A stretch of DNA of 62,337 bases from CAISIP01 sp039934375 (GCA_039934375.1 JBDTMH010000002.1:1-62337), one strand, 5' to 3'; numbered from the stretch's first letter, positions 24,785 through 32,839 are shown. Made by a program: numbers and translations. The notes: generated from the sequence alone by a model not told the origin.

Positions 24785-25273
24785 ATGGCCACCACCAAAA
24801 AAGCGAACGGCGCGACCAGCAAGAAAAAAGCAGCGCTGGATGCGATTGCGTTGCTTCGCGCCGATCACAAACACGTGTCCGACCTTTTCAGTCAGTTTGA
24901 GAAAGCTCGTGCCAGCACGCGCAAGGCCAAATTGGTCGAAGAGATCTGCCGGGAATTGACTGTTCATGCCCAGGTTGAGGAAGAGATCTTCTATCCGGCG
25001 TTTCGCGCAGCAACGCGCGACAAGGAGCTGGTGCCCGAGGCCACCGTTGAGCACCAGTCGATGAAGGACCTGATCGCCCAAGTGCAAGGTGTACCCCCGG
25101 ACGGGGACATGTATGACGCCAAGGTCAAGGTGCTCGGTGAATATGTGAAGCACCATGTCAAGGAAGAACAGGGCGAAATGTTCCCCAAGGCGAAGAGCAG
25201 CAAGATGCCAATGGCCGAACTCGGCGAGCAGATTCGTCAACGCAAGCAGGAGTTGCTCGCGGCTTACGCCTGA
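24785..25273 (+). CDS. Hemerythrin-like HHE-domain protein
   Basis: A 162-aa protein with a Lys/Thr/Ala-rich first ~16 residues followed by a four-helix hemerythrin fold expected to bind a di-iron centre (oxygen, NO or iron handling). Candidate ligands are His28 (LLRADHKHVSDLF), His61 and Glu65 (TVHAQVEEEIFYPAF), the EHQSM His, and the His/Glu in KHHVKEEQGEMFP. AAAGGAAACACA precedes the ATG; the open frame upstream is not needed. It is 109 bases from katE on the same strand and has its own CCTAC/CCTAT element, which fits an oxidative-stress role. Confidence 0.88.
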   Translation: MATTKKANGATSKKKAALDAIALLRADHKHVSDLFSQFEKARASTRKAKLVEEICRELTVHAQVEEEIFYPAFRAATRDKELVPEATVEHQSMKDLIAQVQGVPPDGDMYDAKVKVLGEYVKHHVKEEQGEMFPKAKSSKMPMAELGEQIRQRKQELLAAYA

Positions 25274-25382
25274 TCTGGCATTGATTTTTGCGCCGGTTCG
25301 CCGCGCATTGGCGACGCACCTTCGCGCCACCCGCAACGGCCGGCCGCTGCCGCGCCCACCTCAACGCTATAAGGAAAGCTCC

Positions 25383-27797
25383 ATGGCCAAAAACCCCAAG
25401 CCCGCAAAGCCGGCACCGTCCGCCCCGACTGCGCCACCGACCAAGCCCCAAAGTGCACGAAAAGGTACTGCTGGAGAACCCGGAATTGCCAGCATCAAGG
25501 CGCGACAGGACGAGGTCAATGCGCTTGCGGCTGCGATGCCTTTCAACACCACCAAGGCAGCGGAGCACGGCTTTGACAACGCGCTGGCGGTACCGCAAGG
25601 TGCCTCCGCCAAACCGCCCTCGACTCAGACAACCGCCAGTACCCTGAGTGAAACCCAGACGTCTGACAAAACGGGCACGATGGCGAGCAGCGGCCGCAAC
25701 GCGACCATCGAAAGTCTGGATCGGGTGCGGGTGGATTCCGGTGGGCAACATTTGACAACGAACCAGGGTGTACCGATCTCCGATAACCAGAACTCGCTGA
25801 AGTTCGGTTTGCGCGGTCCGGCGCTGCTCGAAGACTTCGTGCTGCGCGAGAAGATCACGCATTTCGACCACGAACGCATACCGGAGCGGATCGTGCACGC
25901 ACGTGGCTCCGGCGCGCATGGGTATTTCGAATGCCTGGACGCGATCACCGGGCTGACACGCGCTGCGCCGTTTGCACAGGTGGGTAAACAAACGCCGGTG
26001 TTTGTGCGGTTTTCCACGGTGGCAGGTGAACGTGGCTCCAAGGACACGGCGCGCGATGTGCGCGGCTTTGCCGTCAAGTTCTACACCGACGAAGGTAACT
26101 GGGATCTGGTCGGCAACAACATGCCGGTATTCTTCATCCAGGACGCGATGAAATTTCCCGATCTGGTGCATGCAGTCAAACCCGAACCGCACCACGGTAT
26201 GCCGCAAGCCGCCAGTGCCCACGACACGTTCTGGGACTTCGTGTCGCTGATGCCGGAGTCCACCCATACGCTGATGTGGGTCATGAGCGATCGGGCAATA
26301 CCGCGCAGCTTCGCGACGATGGAAGGATTTGGTGTCCATAGCTTTCGTCTGGTCAATGACGATGGCGACTCGGTGTTCGTCAAATTTCATTGGAAGCCGA
26401 AGTACGGAACCGTCTCGCTCGTATGGGACGAGGCGGTCAAGATTTCCGGAGCCGATCCGGACTTTCACCGCCGTGACCTGTGGGAGCGGATTGAGTCTGG
26501 CATTTACCCGGAATGGGAGTTGGGCATACAGGTCATCACCGAGGAACAGGCTGACACTTTGAGTTTTGACATTCTTGACGCGACCAAGCTGGTGCCGGAA
26601 GAGCTGATTCCGGTACAGATCGTCGGGCGGATGGTGCTCAATCGCAATCCTGACAACTTCTTTGCCGAGACGGAACAGGTGGCGTTTTGTACCGCGCATG
26701 TGGTGCCCGGTATCGACTTCTCGAACGACCCGTTGCTGGCCGGCCGGATCCATTCGTATGTCGATACCCAGATCAGTCGCCTTGGCGGGCCCAATTTCCA
26801 TGAAATTCCGATCAACGCGCCACTGGCGCAGGTCCACAACAACCAGCGTGATGGAATGCATCGCCAGGCGATACCCCGCGGACAGGTCGCGTATGAGCCA
26901 AATTCGCTGGCGGGTGGTTGTCCATTTCAGGCCGGCGCAGGCCAGGGCTTTGTCACTGTCGCCGCTCGATTGAAATCACGCGAAGACCAGGCCAAGGTAC
27001 GTGGCAAGCCGGAAAAGTTTGCCGACCACTACACCCAGGCCACGCTCTTTTACGAAAGCCAGACTCCGGTGGAGCAAGCCCACATTGCATCGGCATTTCG
27101 ATTCGAATTGAGCAAGGTCACTGTTCCGGCCATTCGTGAGCGCATGGTGGCTTCACTGCGCAACGCCTCGGAGTCTCTGGCCCGCAAGGTTGCCGATGGT
27201 CTGGGCATGAAGGATTTGCCCGAAGCGATGCCGCGCGCGCTGAACCGGCCCGCGAAGCCAGAGATCACGCGCTCACCTGCATTGTCGCTGACTGCCCGTC
27301 CCGGGCGGACGATACAGGGCAGCAAGATTGCGCTGCTGGTAGCGGATGGCGTACAAGCATCGCTGGTTCAGCAATTGCAGCAGATGTTCGGTGCCAAGGG
27401 TGCCATGGCGCGGGTTGTTGCGCCGCGTGTTGGCACTGTGGACGGGGAGAACGGCGAGCCAACACTCAAGGTGGATGCTTCACTGGAGGGAGAACCCGGT
27501 TTCCTGTTCGACGCCGTCGTGCTGCCATCGGGTGACGCAGCGATCAAGAACCTCGCGCGCGATGCGCATGTCATGGACTTCCTGAAGGATATCCACCGTC
27601 ATGGCAAGACCATCGTCGCATTTTTGGATCGCCACCCGCTGCTCGAGCAGGCTGGAATCACTGCCAAGCTGCCGAGTGGTGGCCAGGATCCCGGCATTCT
27701 CACGGGTTTGAAGGACCCAACGTCCGACTTCGAGGCCATTGAAAAGGCGATAGCCCGCCATAGCCACCCGGAGCGTGAAGGTGTACCTGCACGCTGA
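25383..27797 (+). CDS. katE: Large-subunit catalase HPII type
   Basis: An 804-aa heme catalase, H2O2 to water and oxygen. The N-terminus is a low-complexity Pro/Ala/Lys then Ser/Thr-rich extension of ~120 residues. The core starts at HLTTNQGVPISDNQNSL. The distal His is in RIVHARGSGAHGYFE, the Asn in LVGNNMPVFF, and the heme-ligand Tyr in RIHSYVDTQISRLGG. Residues ~650-804 form the extra DJ-1/GATase-like C-terminal domain of large catalases (KIALLVADGVQASLVQQLQ). AAGGAAAGCTCC precedes the ATG. It follows the hemerythrin gene, and the two look like a peroxide-stress unit. No OxyR gene is nearby. Confidence 0.95.
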   Translation: MAKNPKPAKPAPSAPTAPPTKPQSARKGTAGEPGIASIKARQDEVNALAAAMPFNTTKAAEHGFDNALAVPQGASAKPPSTQTTASTLSETQTSDKTGTMASSGRNATIESLDRVRVDSGGQHLTTNQGVPISDNQNSLKFGLRGPALLEDFVLREKITHFDHERIPERIVHARGSGAHGYFECLDAITGLTRAAPFAQVGKQTPVFVRFSTVAGERGSKDTARDVRGFAVKFYTDEGNWDLVGNNMPVFFIQDAMKFPDLVHAVKPEPHHGMPQAASAHDTFWDFVSLMPESTHTLMWVMSDRAIPRSFATMEGFGVHSFRLVNDDGDSVFVKFHWKPKYGTVSLVWDEAVKISGADPDFHRRDLWERIESGIYPEWELGIQVITEEQADTLSFDILDATKLVPEELIPVQIVGRMVLNRNPDNFFAETEQVAFCTAHVVPGIDFSNDPLLAGRIHSYVDTQISRLGGPNFHEIPINAPLAQVHNNQRDGMHRQAIPRGQVAYEPNSLAGGCPFQAGAGQGFVTVAARLKSREDQAKVRGKPEKFADHYTQATLFYESQTPVEQAHIASAFRFELSKVTVPAIRERMVASLRNASESLARKVADGLGMKDLPEAMPRALNRPAKPEITRSPALSLTARPGRTIQGSKIALLVADGVQASLVQQLQQMFGAKGAMARVVAPRVGTVDGENGEPTLKVDASLEGEPGFLFDAVVLPSGDAAIKNLARDAHVMDFLKDIHRHGKTIVAFLDRHPLLEQAGITAKLPSGGQDPGILTGLKDPTSDFEAIEKAIARHSHPEREGVPAR

Positions 27798-27977
27798 CGG
27801 CGTCGCTTCGCAGGTAGTCAGGCGGGGTCGCATCGCTCAATGCTGCGCCCTGTTGTCGTTACTGGTTGGCATTCTTGCAGCCAGCACCGGGAAAGAACGT
27901 TTGGCAATTAACATCGTGCCATCAGTACACCCATGAAAAAACACAAACCACCCAATCGAACTGTCGACCAGCGCAGT

Positions 27978-28391
27978 TCAATCCGCGGCTACCAGCGCGA
28001 TCAGCTGATCGATATCGGCGGGCTTGACGACATGGTGATCGAATCCCGCCGCCCGGGTCCGACTGCGGCTGTCGTCGTCACCATAGCCTGTGAGTGCAAG
28101 CAGGCGTGCACCGCGCGACTGCGGTTGTGCGCGCAAGCGGCGAGCGACCTCGTATCCATCCATGCCAGGCATGCCGATGTCGAGGATGATGACATCGGGA
28201 CGGAAATCTGCCGCAAATTTGATTGCAAACTGACCCTCGCGCGCAACTGCGACGACAAAACCATCCATCTCGAGAATCAACTGCAGGGTTTCGGCGGACT
28301 CGGCCAGATCATCGACGATCAACACCTTCTTGCGCATGCCATCGGTGCATGGCGCGTGCTCCCCGGAACCGGAAATGGAAGTGGTATTCAT
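27978..28391 (-). CDS. Single-domain response regulator
   Basis: A 137-aa receiver with a ~20-residue polar N-terminal extension. The acidic pair is in VLIVDDLAES, the phosphoacceptor is Asp71 (VIILDIGMPGMDGYEVARRL), Thr is in LLALTGYGDDD, and Lys is in HHVVKPADIDQL. The sequence closely resembles the terminal receiver of the 1801-aa kinase (DIGMPGMDGYE, ALTGWGQ, HHLVKPVDI), suggesting common origin or a shared kinase. AAAGG lies eight bases before the ATG. It is divergent from the kinase-like gene at 28487, which may be its partner. Confidence 0.88.
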   Translation of the reverse strand: MNTTSISGSGEHAPCTDGMRKKVLIVDDLAESAETLQLILEMDGFVVAVAREGQFAIKFAADFRPDVIILDIGMPGMDGYEVARRLRAQPQSRGARLLALTGYGDDDSRSRTRAAGFDHHVVKPADIDQLIALVAAD

Positions 28392-28486
28392 GACGGTGCC
28401 TTTGATGATGATGAGGAGCCAGGTATGCCGCTGGCACCCGTTAGCGACGCGTTCGATTGCTGTCGCGAAACCGGGCCAGGTTGAAT

Positions 28487-29158
28487 ATGACTCGCACAGT
28501 GGCTGACCCAGGGTCTGACGAATGGCGCGCAGACGCAACCCGATACAAACTGTTGTATCGGCTTGTGCCGTCCATGAACCACAAAATGGCCGGATCCATG
28601 CAACCGGTAGCCATGCTCGCAGGCATGATGGCGCGCCGCCTCAACCGTGAACAGCCCGACATCCAGGTCCTGGTCCAGAATGTGACGGACATGCAGCTTG
28701 CGTGCAAGGCAGCGGTCGTGGTACGCAACGAGGTGCTGGGCTGGTTCCATTCGTCGGAACACAAGAAGATATCGATTGCCGACAGTGTGGCGCAATGCGT
28801 GGGCCTGTTGTCGGTTGAATTTGCACTCAACGGCTGCACGATTGACAACCAGACGGCGCCACTGCGCGCGGACGTCGAGCAAGCGTCGGTGCGCAGTCTG
28901 CTGACTGCGACATTGTTTGCGGTACTGGACAATGCCGTGGGACCCATGGCGGTACGACTGCGTGCCAAAGCGGGCAAGAGCCGTGAAACTGGCCTCATCG
29001 TTTCGTGGACGCCTCTGGCAAGCGCCCGTGAACCGAGCCCTGGCACCCTGAACCACGAAATCGGTTGGGACGGTGTACAGGCAATCGCTGACCAAGATGG
29101 CGTCAGGCTGCTGCGCACGCCCGCCCAGGTCGTCATGCAATTTGCGGCTGCCACCTGA
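28487..29158 (+). CDS. Degenerate histidine-kinase/phosphotransferase-like protein
   Basis: A 223-aa protein. YRLVPSMNHKMAGSMQPVAML (residues ~25-45) followed by a second long helix looks like a HisKA-type dimerisation hairpin with His in MNHKMAG. The C-terminal part contains LTATLFAVLDNAVGPMAVRL, reminiscent of an N-box (LLxNxLDNA), but no G1 (DxGxG) or G2 motif is visible, so ATP binding is probably lost, as in ChpT-like phosphotransferases. The protein ends RLLRTPAQVVMQFAA. It is divergent from a single receiver gene 95 bases away. The assignment rests on fold-like patterns, not strong identity. Confidence 0.5.
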   Translation: MTRTVADPGSDEWRADATRYKLLYRLVPSMNHKMAGSMQPVAMLAGMMARRLNREQPDIQVLVQNVTDMQLACKAAVVVRNEVLGWFHSSEHKKISIADSVAQCVGLLSVEFALNGCTIDNQTAPLRADVEQASVRSLLTATLFAVLDNAVGPMAVRLRAKAGKSRETGLIVSWTPLASAREPSPGTLNHEIGWDGVQAIADQDGVRLLRTPAQVVMQFAAAT

Positions 29159-29235
29159 GGCATCGAGCGGGAACGTCGCCACCAATGAATCACGGCTGAG
29201 CGCGCAGCAACGCCAAGGGGCCATCATGGTGTCGC

Positions 29236-29817
29236 TCAGCCCTTGGCAAGATACCGGTACGCGCGCGCGGCGCACAGCAAGTCGCCGGGTCGGGTTGTCA
29301 AGCCTTGTGCCGGTGTGGAATCGTCGAGCCAGGCATTGGGCAGCACAAACCAGCGGGCGATCTCCCAATCGTCCATCACAGAACACAGTTCCTGGTAAAT
29401 TTGACCCACTGCCAATTGCGGTCGGCCTAGATCGCGATCAAATTGGAACCACGGGAACCAGGTCTGGTTCTGCCATTCGATGCTGATGACGTGTCCCGTG
29501 ACAATCCAACCTGCGAGTTGTTCTGTGTCGCCGCCGCCACCGCGTTTGAACATGCCAATCAGCTCATGTGTGCGCGCGAGACCGCCACTGTCGCGGTAGT
29601 CGGCAAGAAGGTCGATGAATTCCTGGTTTTTATCCGAGCTGGTAAAGCAGGCCGTGTGCCACTGCGCGAAACGCGTATGCGAAGTTTCTGCCCATGGCGC
29701 GATTGCAGTTGGCGAAGCGTCACCTTGCGCTGCTCGTTGTCCCCGGTATTGCCGCAGATCAGTCGGCCGGCAACGTGTCGGTTCGCCGTTCGCAAGCGTT
29801 TGCAACATTGTGCTCAT
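29236..29817 (-). CDS. DUF2384/MbcA-ParS-Xre-like orphan protein, copy 2
   Basis: A 193-aa paralogue of the proteins at 14137 and 34782. The first ~70 residues are unique and polar. Then come SGGLARTHELIGMF, IEWQNQTWFPWFQFDRD and DDWEIARWFVLPNAWL...TP, the W.PxFQF and DxWExAxWFxLPNxWL blocks that define the set. GGAGGTGCTTG precedes the ATG. Its start overlaps the stop of the upstream 170-aa gene (TGATG), so the two are translated together. No known toxin domain is visible in the partner. Antitoxin-like fold is a hypothesis. Confidence 0.6.
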   Translation of the reverse strand: MSTMLQTLANGEPTRCRPTDLRQYRGQRAAQGDASPTAIAPWAETSHTRFAQWHTACFTSSDKNQEFIDLLADYRDSGGLARTHELIGMFKRGGGGDTEQLAGWIVTGHVISIEWQNQTWFPWFQFDRDLGRPQLAVGQIYQELCSVMDDWEIARWFVLPNAWLDDSTPAQGLTTRPGDLLCAARAYRYLAKG

Positions 29818-30329
29818 CAAGCACCTCCATCGTTGGTTGTTTTCCGTGCGCGCACCTCCAGCACTGCACGCAGGAATTCGATCAACTCCTTGTCCAGCAC
29901 GGCCGGTGACAACGAATGCAGGCAACATATGGTTGTCAGCTCGCCGTGTGCACCCGCAGCTGGGTCAATACGCGCTACATGTTCGACTACCCGTCCGCGG
30001 TGATTGGCCCGAAGGCCGAAACTGCATTCGTCGTCGATCGATACGTCGGTCCAATGGGCGCCTTCTTGCGCAACCATCCGCAGTAGCAGGACATCGGTGC
30101 CCGCAGCAGGATCCGCGTAGAACTCGACCTTTGCCGGAAAGCCAAATGCGGCAATACTTGCTGCAAATTCTGCAAATTTCTCGTGACCAAACGCGTAAAT
30201 CGCACTTCTGAATGTGTCGATGAACAATTTGTCGTCATCCAATTCCCGTGGGTCCTGTCGTAGGTGTGCCGTGGGACGTGCGAGCGCCATCGCGGATGGA
30301 TGCTGAATCGCGGCATTTAGCGGTCCCAT
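29817..30329 (-). CDS. Hypothetical protein (170 aa) coupled to the DUF2384-like copy 2
   Basis: Not recognised. It begins MGPLNAAIQHPSAMALARP. It has a mostly alpha/beta-looking composition with DDDKLFIDTFRSAIYAFGHEK, KVEFYADPAAGTDVLLLRMV, then a charged stretch DVSIDDECSFGLRANHRG and a final helix LDKELIEFLRAVLEVRA. No signal peptide or membrane helix. The ribosome site AAAAGGAGAAACC is very strong, so it is probably well expressed. The stop overlaps the next start (TGATG). The fixed pairing with a DUF2384-like protein raises the idea of an unrecognised effector or toxin, but nothing in the sequence proves it. Confidence 0.6.
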   Translation of the reverse strand: MGPLNAAIQHPSAMALARPTAHLRQDPRELDDDKLFIDTFRSAIYAFGHEKFAEFAASIAAFGFPAKVEFYADPAAGTDVLLLRMVAQEGAHWTDVSIDDECSFGLRANHRGRVVEHVARIDPAAGAHGELTTICCLHSLSPAVLDKELIEFLRAVLEVRARKTTNDGGA

Positions 30330-30423
30330 GGTTTCTCCTTTTGAGCTGCACTTTCCTTGAAATAGGCCCTTGGTCGAGTGCCAATATGTGCGAACCTGAT
30401 GGCAGGGGGAGCAACATTTATGC

Positions 30424-30453
30424 CAGAGCTGCCAAAGTGGACTGTCGTAGGCG
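30424..30453 (-). promoter_or_regulatory. CCTAC element upstream of the 170-aa gene
   Basis: On the minus strand CGCCTACGACAGTCC begins at 30453; CCTAC is 30451-30447, 118 bases before the ATG. The second block is weak (CAGCTCTG). The same stretch on the plus strand contains CCAAAGTGGACTGTCG, identical to 13011-13026 next to another CCTAC element. Confidence 0.35.
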
Positions 30454-30475
30454 GGATGGCCCCCGGGGCGGCAGC

Positions 30476-30529
30476 CGCTTCCTTGGCCGGCCCTACGACG
30501 AGATCAAGCCGGAATTTGTACGCGACTGG
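30476..30529 (+). pseudogene. Fragment resembling the glycine-zipper protein C-terminal motif
   Basis: On the plus strand, RFLGRPYDEIKPEFVRDW is encoded just before the end of the sigma-54 regulator gene. It parallels RYPGQSFDDVEPDLERDW and RYPTRSFDEVESELASGW of the two glycine-zipper proteins here. No zipper, full gene or start is present around it, so it looks like the leftover of a third copy or a relative. Confidence 0.35.
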
Positions 30530-30546
30530 CCGCTGATTCTGCGATC

Positions 30547-31956
30547 TCAGCTCAGCCCACCGAAGTCGCTGGGGAAATTGCTGCCATCGCCATCGGCTTT
30601 GCCTTCGACCGGCACGGTGGCGTACTCTTTGAGGCGGTTATAGAGCGTTTTCAGGCTGACCCCCAGGGCAGCCGCTGTGCGTTCCTTGTGGCGGCCGTAA
30701 TGGGCCATCGTCGCCAACGTGACCACCCGTTCGATTTCGGCCAGCGATGTGCCGAGTTCGATCGTGATGGTGGCTTCGTCGCGTTCAGTGGCGCCGATCG
30801 GCTGGTCGTCGGGCAGGCACTCGTCGACGATCAGACTGTCGGTCGACATCACATAGGCGCGGTGCACGATATTGCGCAGCTCGCGGACATTGCCCGGCCA
30901 GGTGTACGAAGCCAGCCGTTTGAGCGCCGGCTCTGAAAACGACTTTATCTGGCCCTCCCGGCGACCGATTTCCTCCAGAAAATGGGACGCAATCAGTGCA
31001 ATGTCGTCTGCACGTTCACGGAGCGTGGGAATATGGATCGGAAAAACATTGAGTCGATACCACAGGTCCTCGCGCAGGCGCCCGGCCGCTATCGCCCGGC
31101 GTGGATCGCGATTGGAGGCAGCGATGATGCGCACGTCCGTTTCCTGAATCTGCGTCGAGCCAACGCGCAAGAAGGTTCCTGTCTCCAGCACACGCAGCAA
31201 CTTGACCTGCAGATCCAGCGGCATCTCGGTGACTTCGTCCAGGAACAACGTGCCACCCAGGGTCCGTTCGAAAAACCCCTGATGCTGGCGTTCCGCCCCG
31301 GTGAAACTGCCCTTTTCATGGCCGAACATTTCACTTTCGATCAGATGGGGCGATATTGCTCCGCAGTTGATGGCAAGAAATGGCTTCCTGCTGCGCCGGC
31401 TCAAATCGTGCACGGTCTGGGCCACGAGTTCCTTGCCACTGCCACTTTCCCCTGTGATGAATACCGTGACCGAGGTCCCCGCCACGCGCAGGATCTTTTC
31501 GTAGATCAGACGCATGTTCTTGGAGCGGCCCCAGAGATGGCCAAAACGGCCTTCGCGCAGCAACATTTCATGCAGGCTGGCGGCATCCGCATGTAACGTG
31601 GACGGCTTCTTCAAGCGCGACATGACGCCGCGCAGATGTTTGTGACTGACAGGCTTGGTCAGGTAGTCGGCAGCTCCCAGGCGAAGCGCCTGCACCGACG
31701 TCTCGACACTTGCATGCCCAGTGATCAGCACGACCTCGATTCCGCCCAATTTTTTGATCTCATTGACCAGATCCAGACCACTGCCGTCGGGCAGCATCAG
31801 GTCGAGCAACACGATATCGGGGCGCTGCAGCGCCATTTGGCGCCGGGCGGCCTGCAATGATCCGGCTGTCGCTACCGTGTAACCGTCGGCGGCGATCAGT
31901 TCAGCCATCATTTCTGCGGCGTCTGCTTCGTCATCGATGATCAGGGTATGGGGCAT
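30547..31956 (-). CDS. NtrC-family sigma-54-dependent response regulator
   Basis: A 469-aa transcription activator: receiver (residues 1-~120, Asp52 in VLLDLMLPDGSG, Lys in YLTKPVSHKHL), AAA+ domain (Walker A GESGSGKELVAQ, Walker B GGTLFLDEVTEM, arginine finger region), and a Fis-type HTH at the C-terminus (AAALGVSLKTLYNRLKEY). The sigma-54-contact loop reads GSFTGA instead of the usual GAFTGA, a tolerated but less common variant. No cognate membrane kinase is adjacent; the hybrid kinases nearby are candidates. The gene ends next to the glycine-zipper-like fragment. Target promoters are unknown. Confidence 0.92.
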   Translation of the reverse strand: MPHTLIIDDEADAAEMMAELIAADGYTVATAGSLQAARRQMALQRPDIVLLDLMLPDGSGLDLVNEIKKLGGIEVVLITGHASVETSVQALRLGAADYLTKPVSHKHLRGVMSRLKKPSTLHADAASLHEMLLREGRFGHLWGRSKNMRLIYEKILRVAGTSVTVFITGESGSGKELVAQTVHDLSRRSRKPFLAINCGAISPHLIESEMFGHEKGSFTGAERQHQGFFERTLGGTLFLDEVTEMPLDLQVKLLRVLETGTFLRVGSTQIQETDVRIIAASNRDPRRAIAAGRLREDLWYRLNVFPIHIPTLRERADDIALIASHFLEEIGRREGQIKSFSEPALKRLASYTWPGNVRELRNIVHRAYVMSTDSLIVDECLPDDQPIGATERDEATITIELGTSLAEIERVVTLATMAHYGRHKERTAAALGVSLKTLYNRLKEYATVPVEGKADGDGSNFPSDFGGLS

Positions 31957-32019
31957 GAGGTCTGCTTCTTGGACAGGGTCATCTCGTCGCTGGCTCAGCG
32001 TGTGTGGATGTATTGTGGA

Positions 32020-32163
32020 TCAGCTTGGGAACAGGCGGATCAGCACCGCCTTGACGTCCTGCGCGGACACGGGCGCGATCAGGTGCGCATTGAATCCCGC
32101 AGCGTAGGCCCGCTCAACATCCACCGCGCGTTCGTACCCGGTCAAGGCGACCATCAACAGGGC
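32020..32163 (-). pseudogene. C-terminal tail of a lost receiver domain
   Basis: LMVALTGYERAVDVERAYAAG, FNAHLIAPVSAQDVKAVLIRL is the beta-4 to alpha-5 part of a receiver, with the usual (L)ALTGY and AGFxxHLxKPV pattern, except that the conserved Lys is replaced (HLIAPV). The phosphoacceptor half is absent and the upstream frame has no receiver sequence. It is a remnant, 64 bases upstream of the sigma-54 regulator gene. Confidence 0.6.
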
Positions 32164-32191
32164 CGCACACTTTCCCGGCGTTGAGGCCAAT

Positions 32192-32791
32192 TTACAGAGG
32201 GGCGGGTGGCTCCGACGCTGGCTCTTGTGTCTCGCGCTGCTGGTCACCCAGCCACGCGGCCAAAGCGGCCGCAATGGCCATTTGTACGGGCGCTTGACCG
32301 AACAGGCGCCATGCGGCACGGGCCATATACCCGCCCAGCGGCTTGACATACCGTGAAACGCCGGTTGCACGCCAGGGCCCCAAGACGAACAACGCGGCCC
32401 CGAGCCCGACGCCTGCGGCAAGTACCAGCCAAGGGTGGCGTCGCATGACGGGAGACACCTCCCGCATTGTCGCCTGGCCCAGCATCTCGGCGCTGGAGTG
32501 CCATGGCTGACTTTTCCACCATTGGCTGAGCGCGGCCATTGCAGCGCGCCCCAACGCTGCGCTTGGCCCGCGCGACAGCAACATCCGCCCGAGCGCACGC
32601 CAACGCAGTGGCATGCGAAATCCGGTACCGGACGACGCGTCCTCCGCCACCTTCGAGGGCGGCGCCAAGCGCCGCAGCAGGCGTTCACGCGATACAGCCA
32701 GGCGCTGCAGCGCAAGCGTGGTGCGGTCGCTATTTGTGTCAGGTTGGCTCGGGTTTGAACCGTTGATGGGCAATGGGGATGTATCGCTCAT
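32192..32791 (-). CDS. Hypothetical YqjK-like protein
   Basis: A 199-aa protein, third in an operon-like trio after the ElaB/YqjD-like and YqjE-like genes. Near the N-terminus is LQRLAVSRERLLRRLAPP, in the middle a hydrophobic segment VMRRHPWLVLAAGVGLGAALFVL, then MARAAWRLFGQAPVQMAIA. The Arg-rich helix, RHPW and AWRL motifs in the same order occur in E. coli YqjK, which closes the yqjD-yqjE-yqjK set. It is longer than YqjK (99 aa). AGGAGAACCGGC precedes the ATG. Function unknown; the membrane segment suggests an inner-membrane role alongside its partners. Confidence 0.6.
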   Translation of the reverse strand: MSDTSPLPINGSNPSQPDTNSDRTTLALQRLAVSRERLLRRLAPPSKVAEDASSGTGFRMPLRWRALGRMLLSRGPSAALGRAAMAALSQWWKSQPWHSSAEMLGQATMREVSPVMRRHPWLVLAAGVGLGAALFVLGPWRATGVSRYVKPLGGYMARAAWRLFGQAPVQMAIAAALAAWLGDQQRETQEPASEPPAPL

Positions 32792-32839
32792 GCCGGTTCT
32801 CCTGCGTCGGACATCATGGGGCAGCACTCTTCGATGACA

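Noticed and set aside
25158..26861. 567-codon minus-strand open frame over katE
   Set aside because: Antisense to catalase with all catalytic residues; no domain, no ribosome site.
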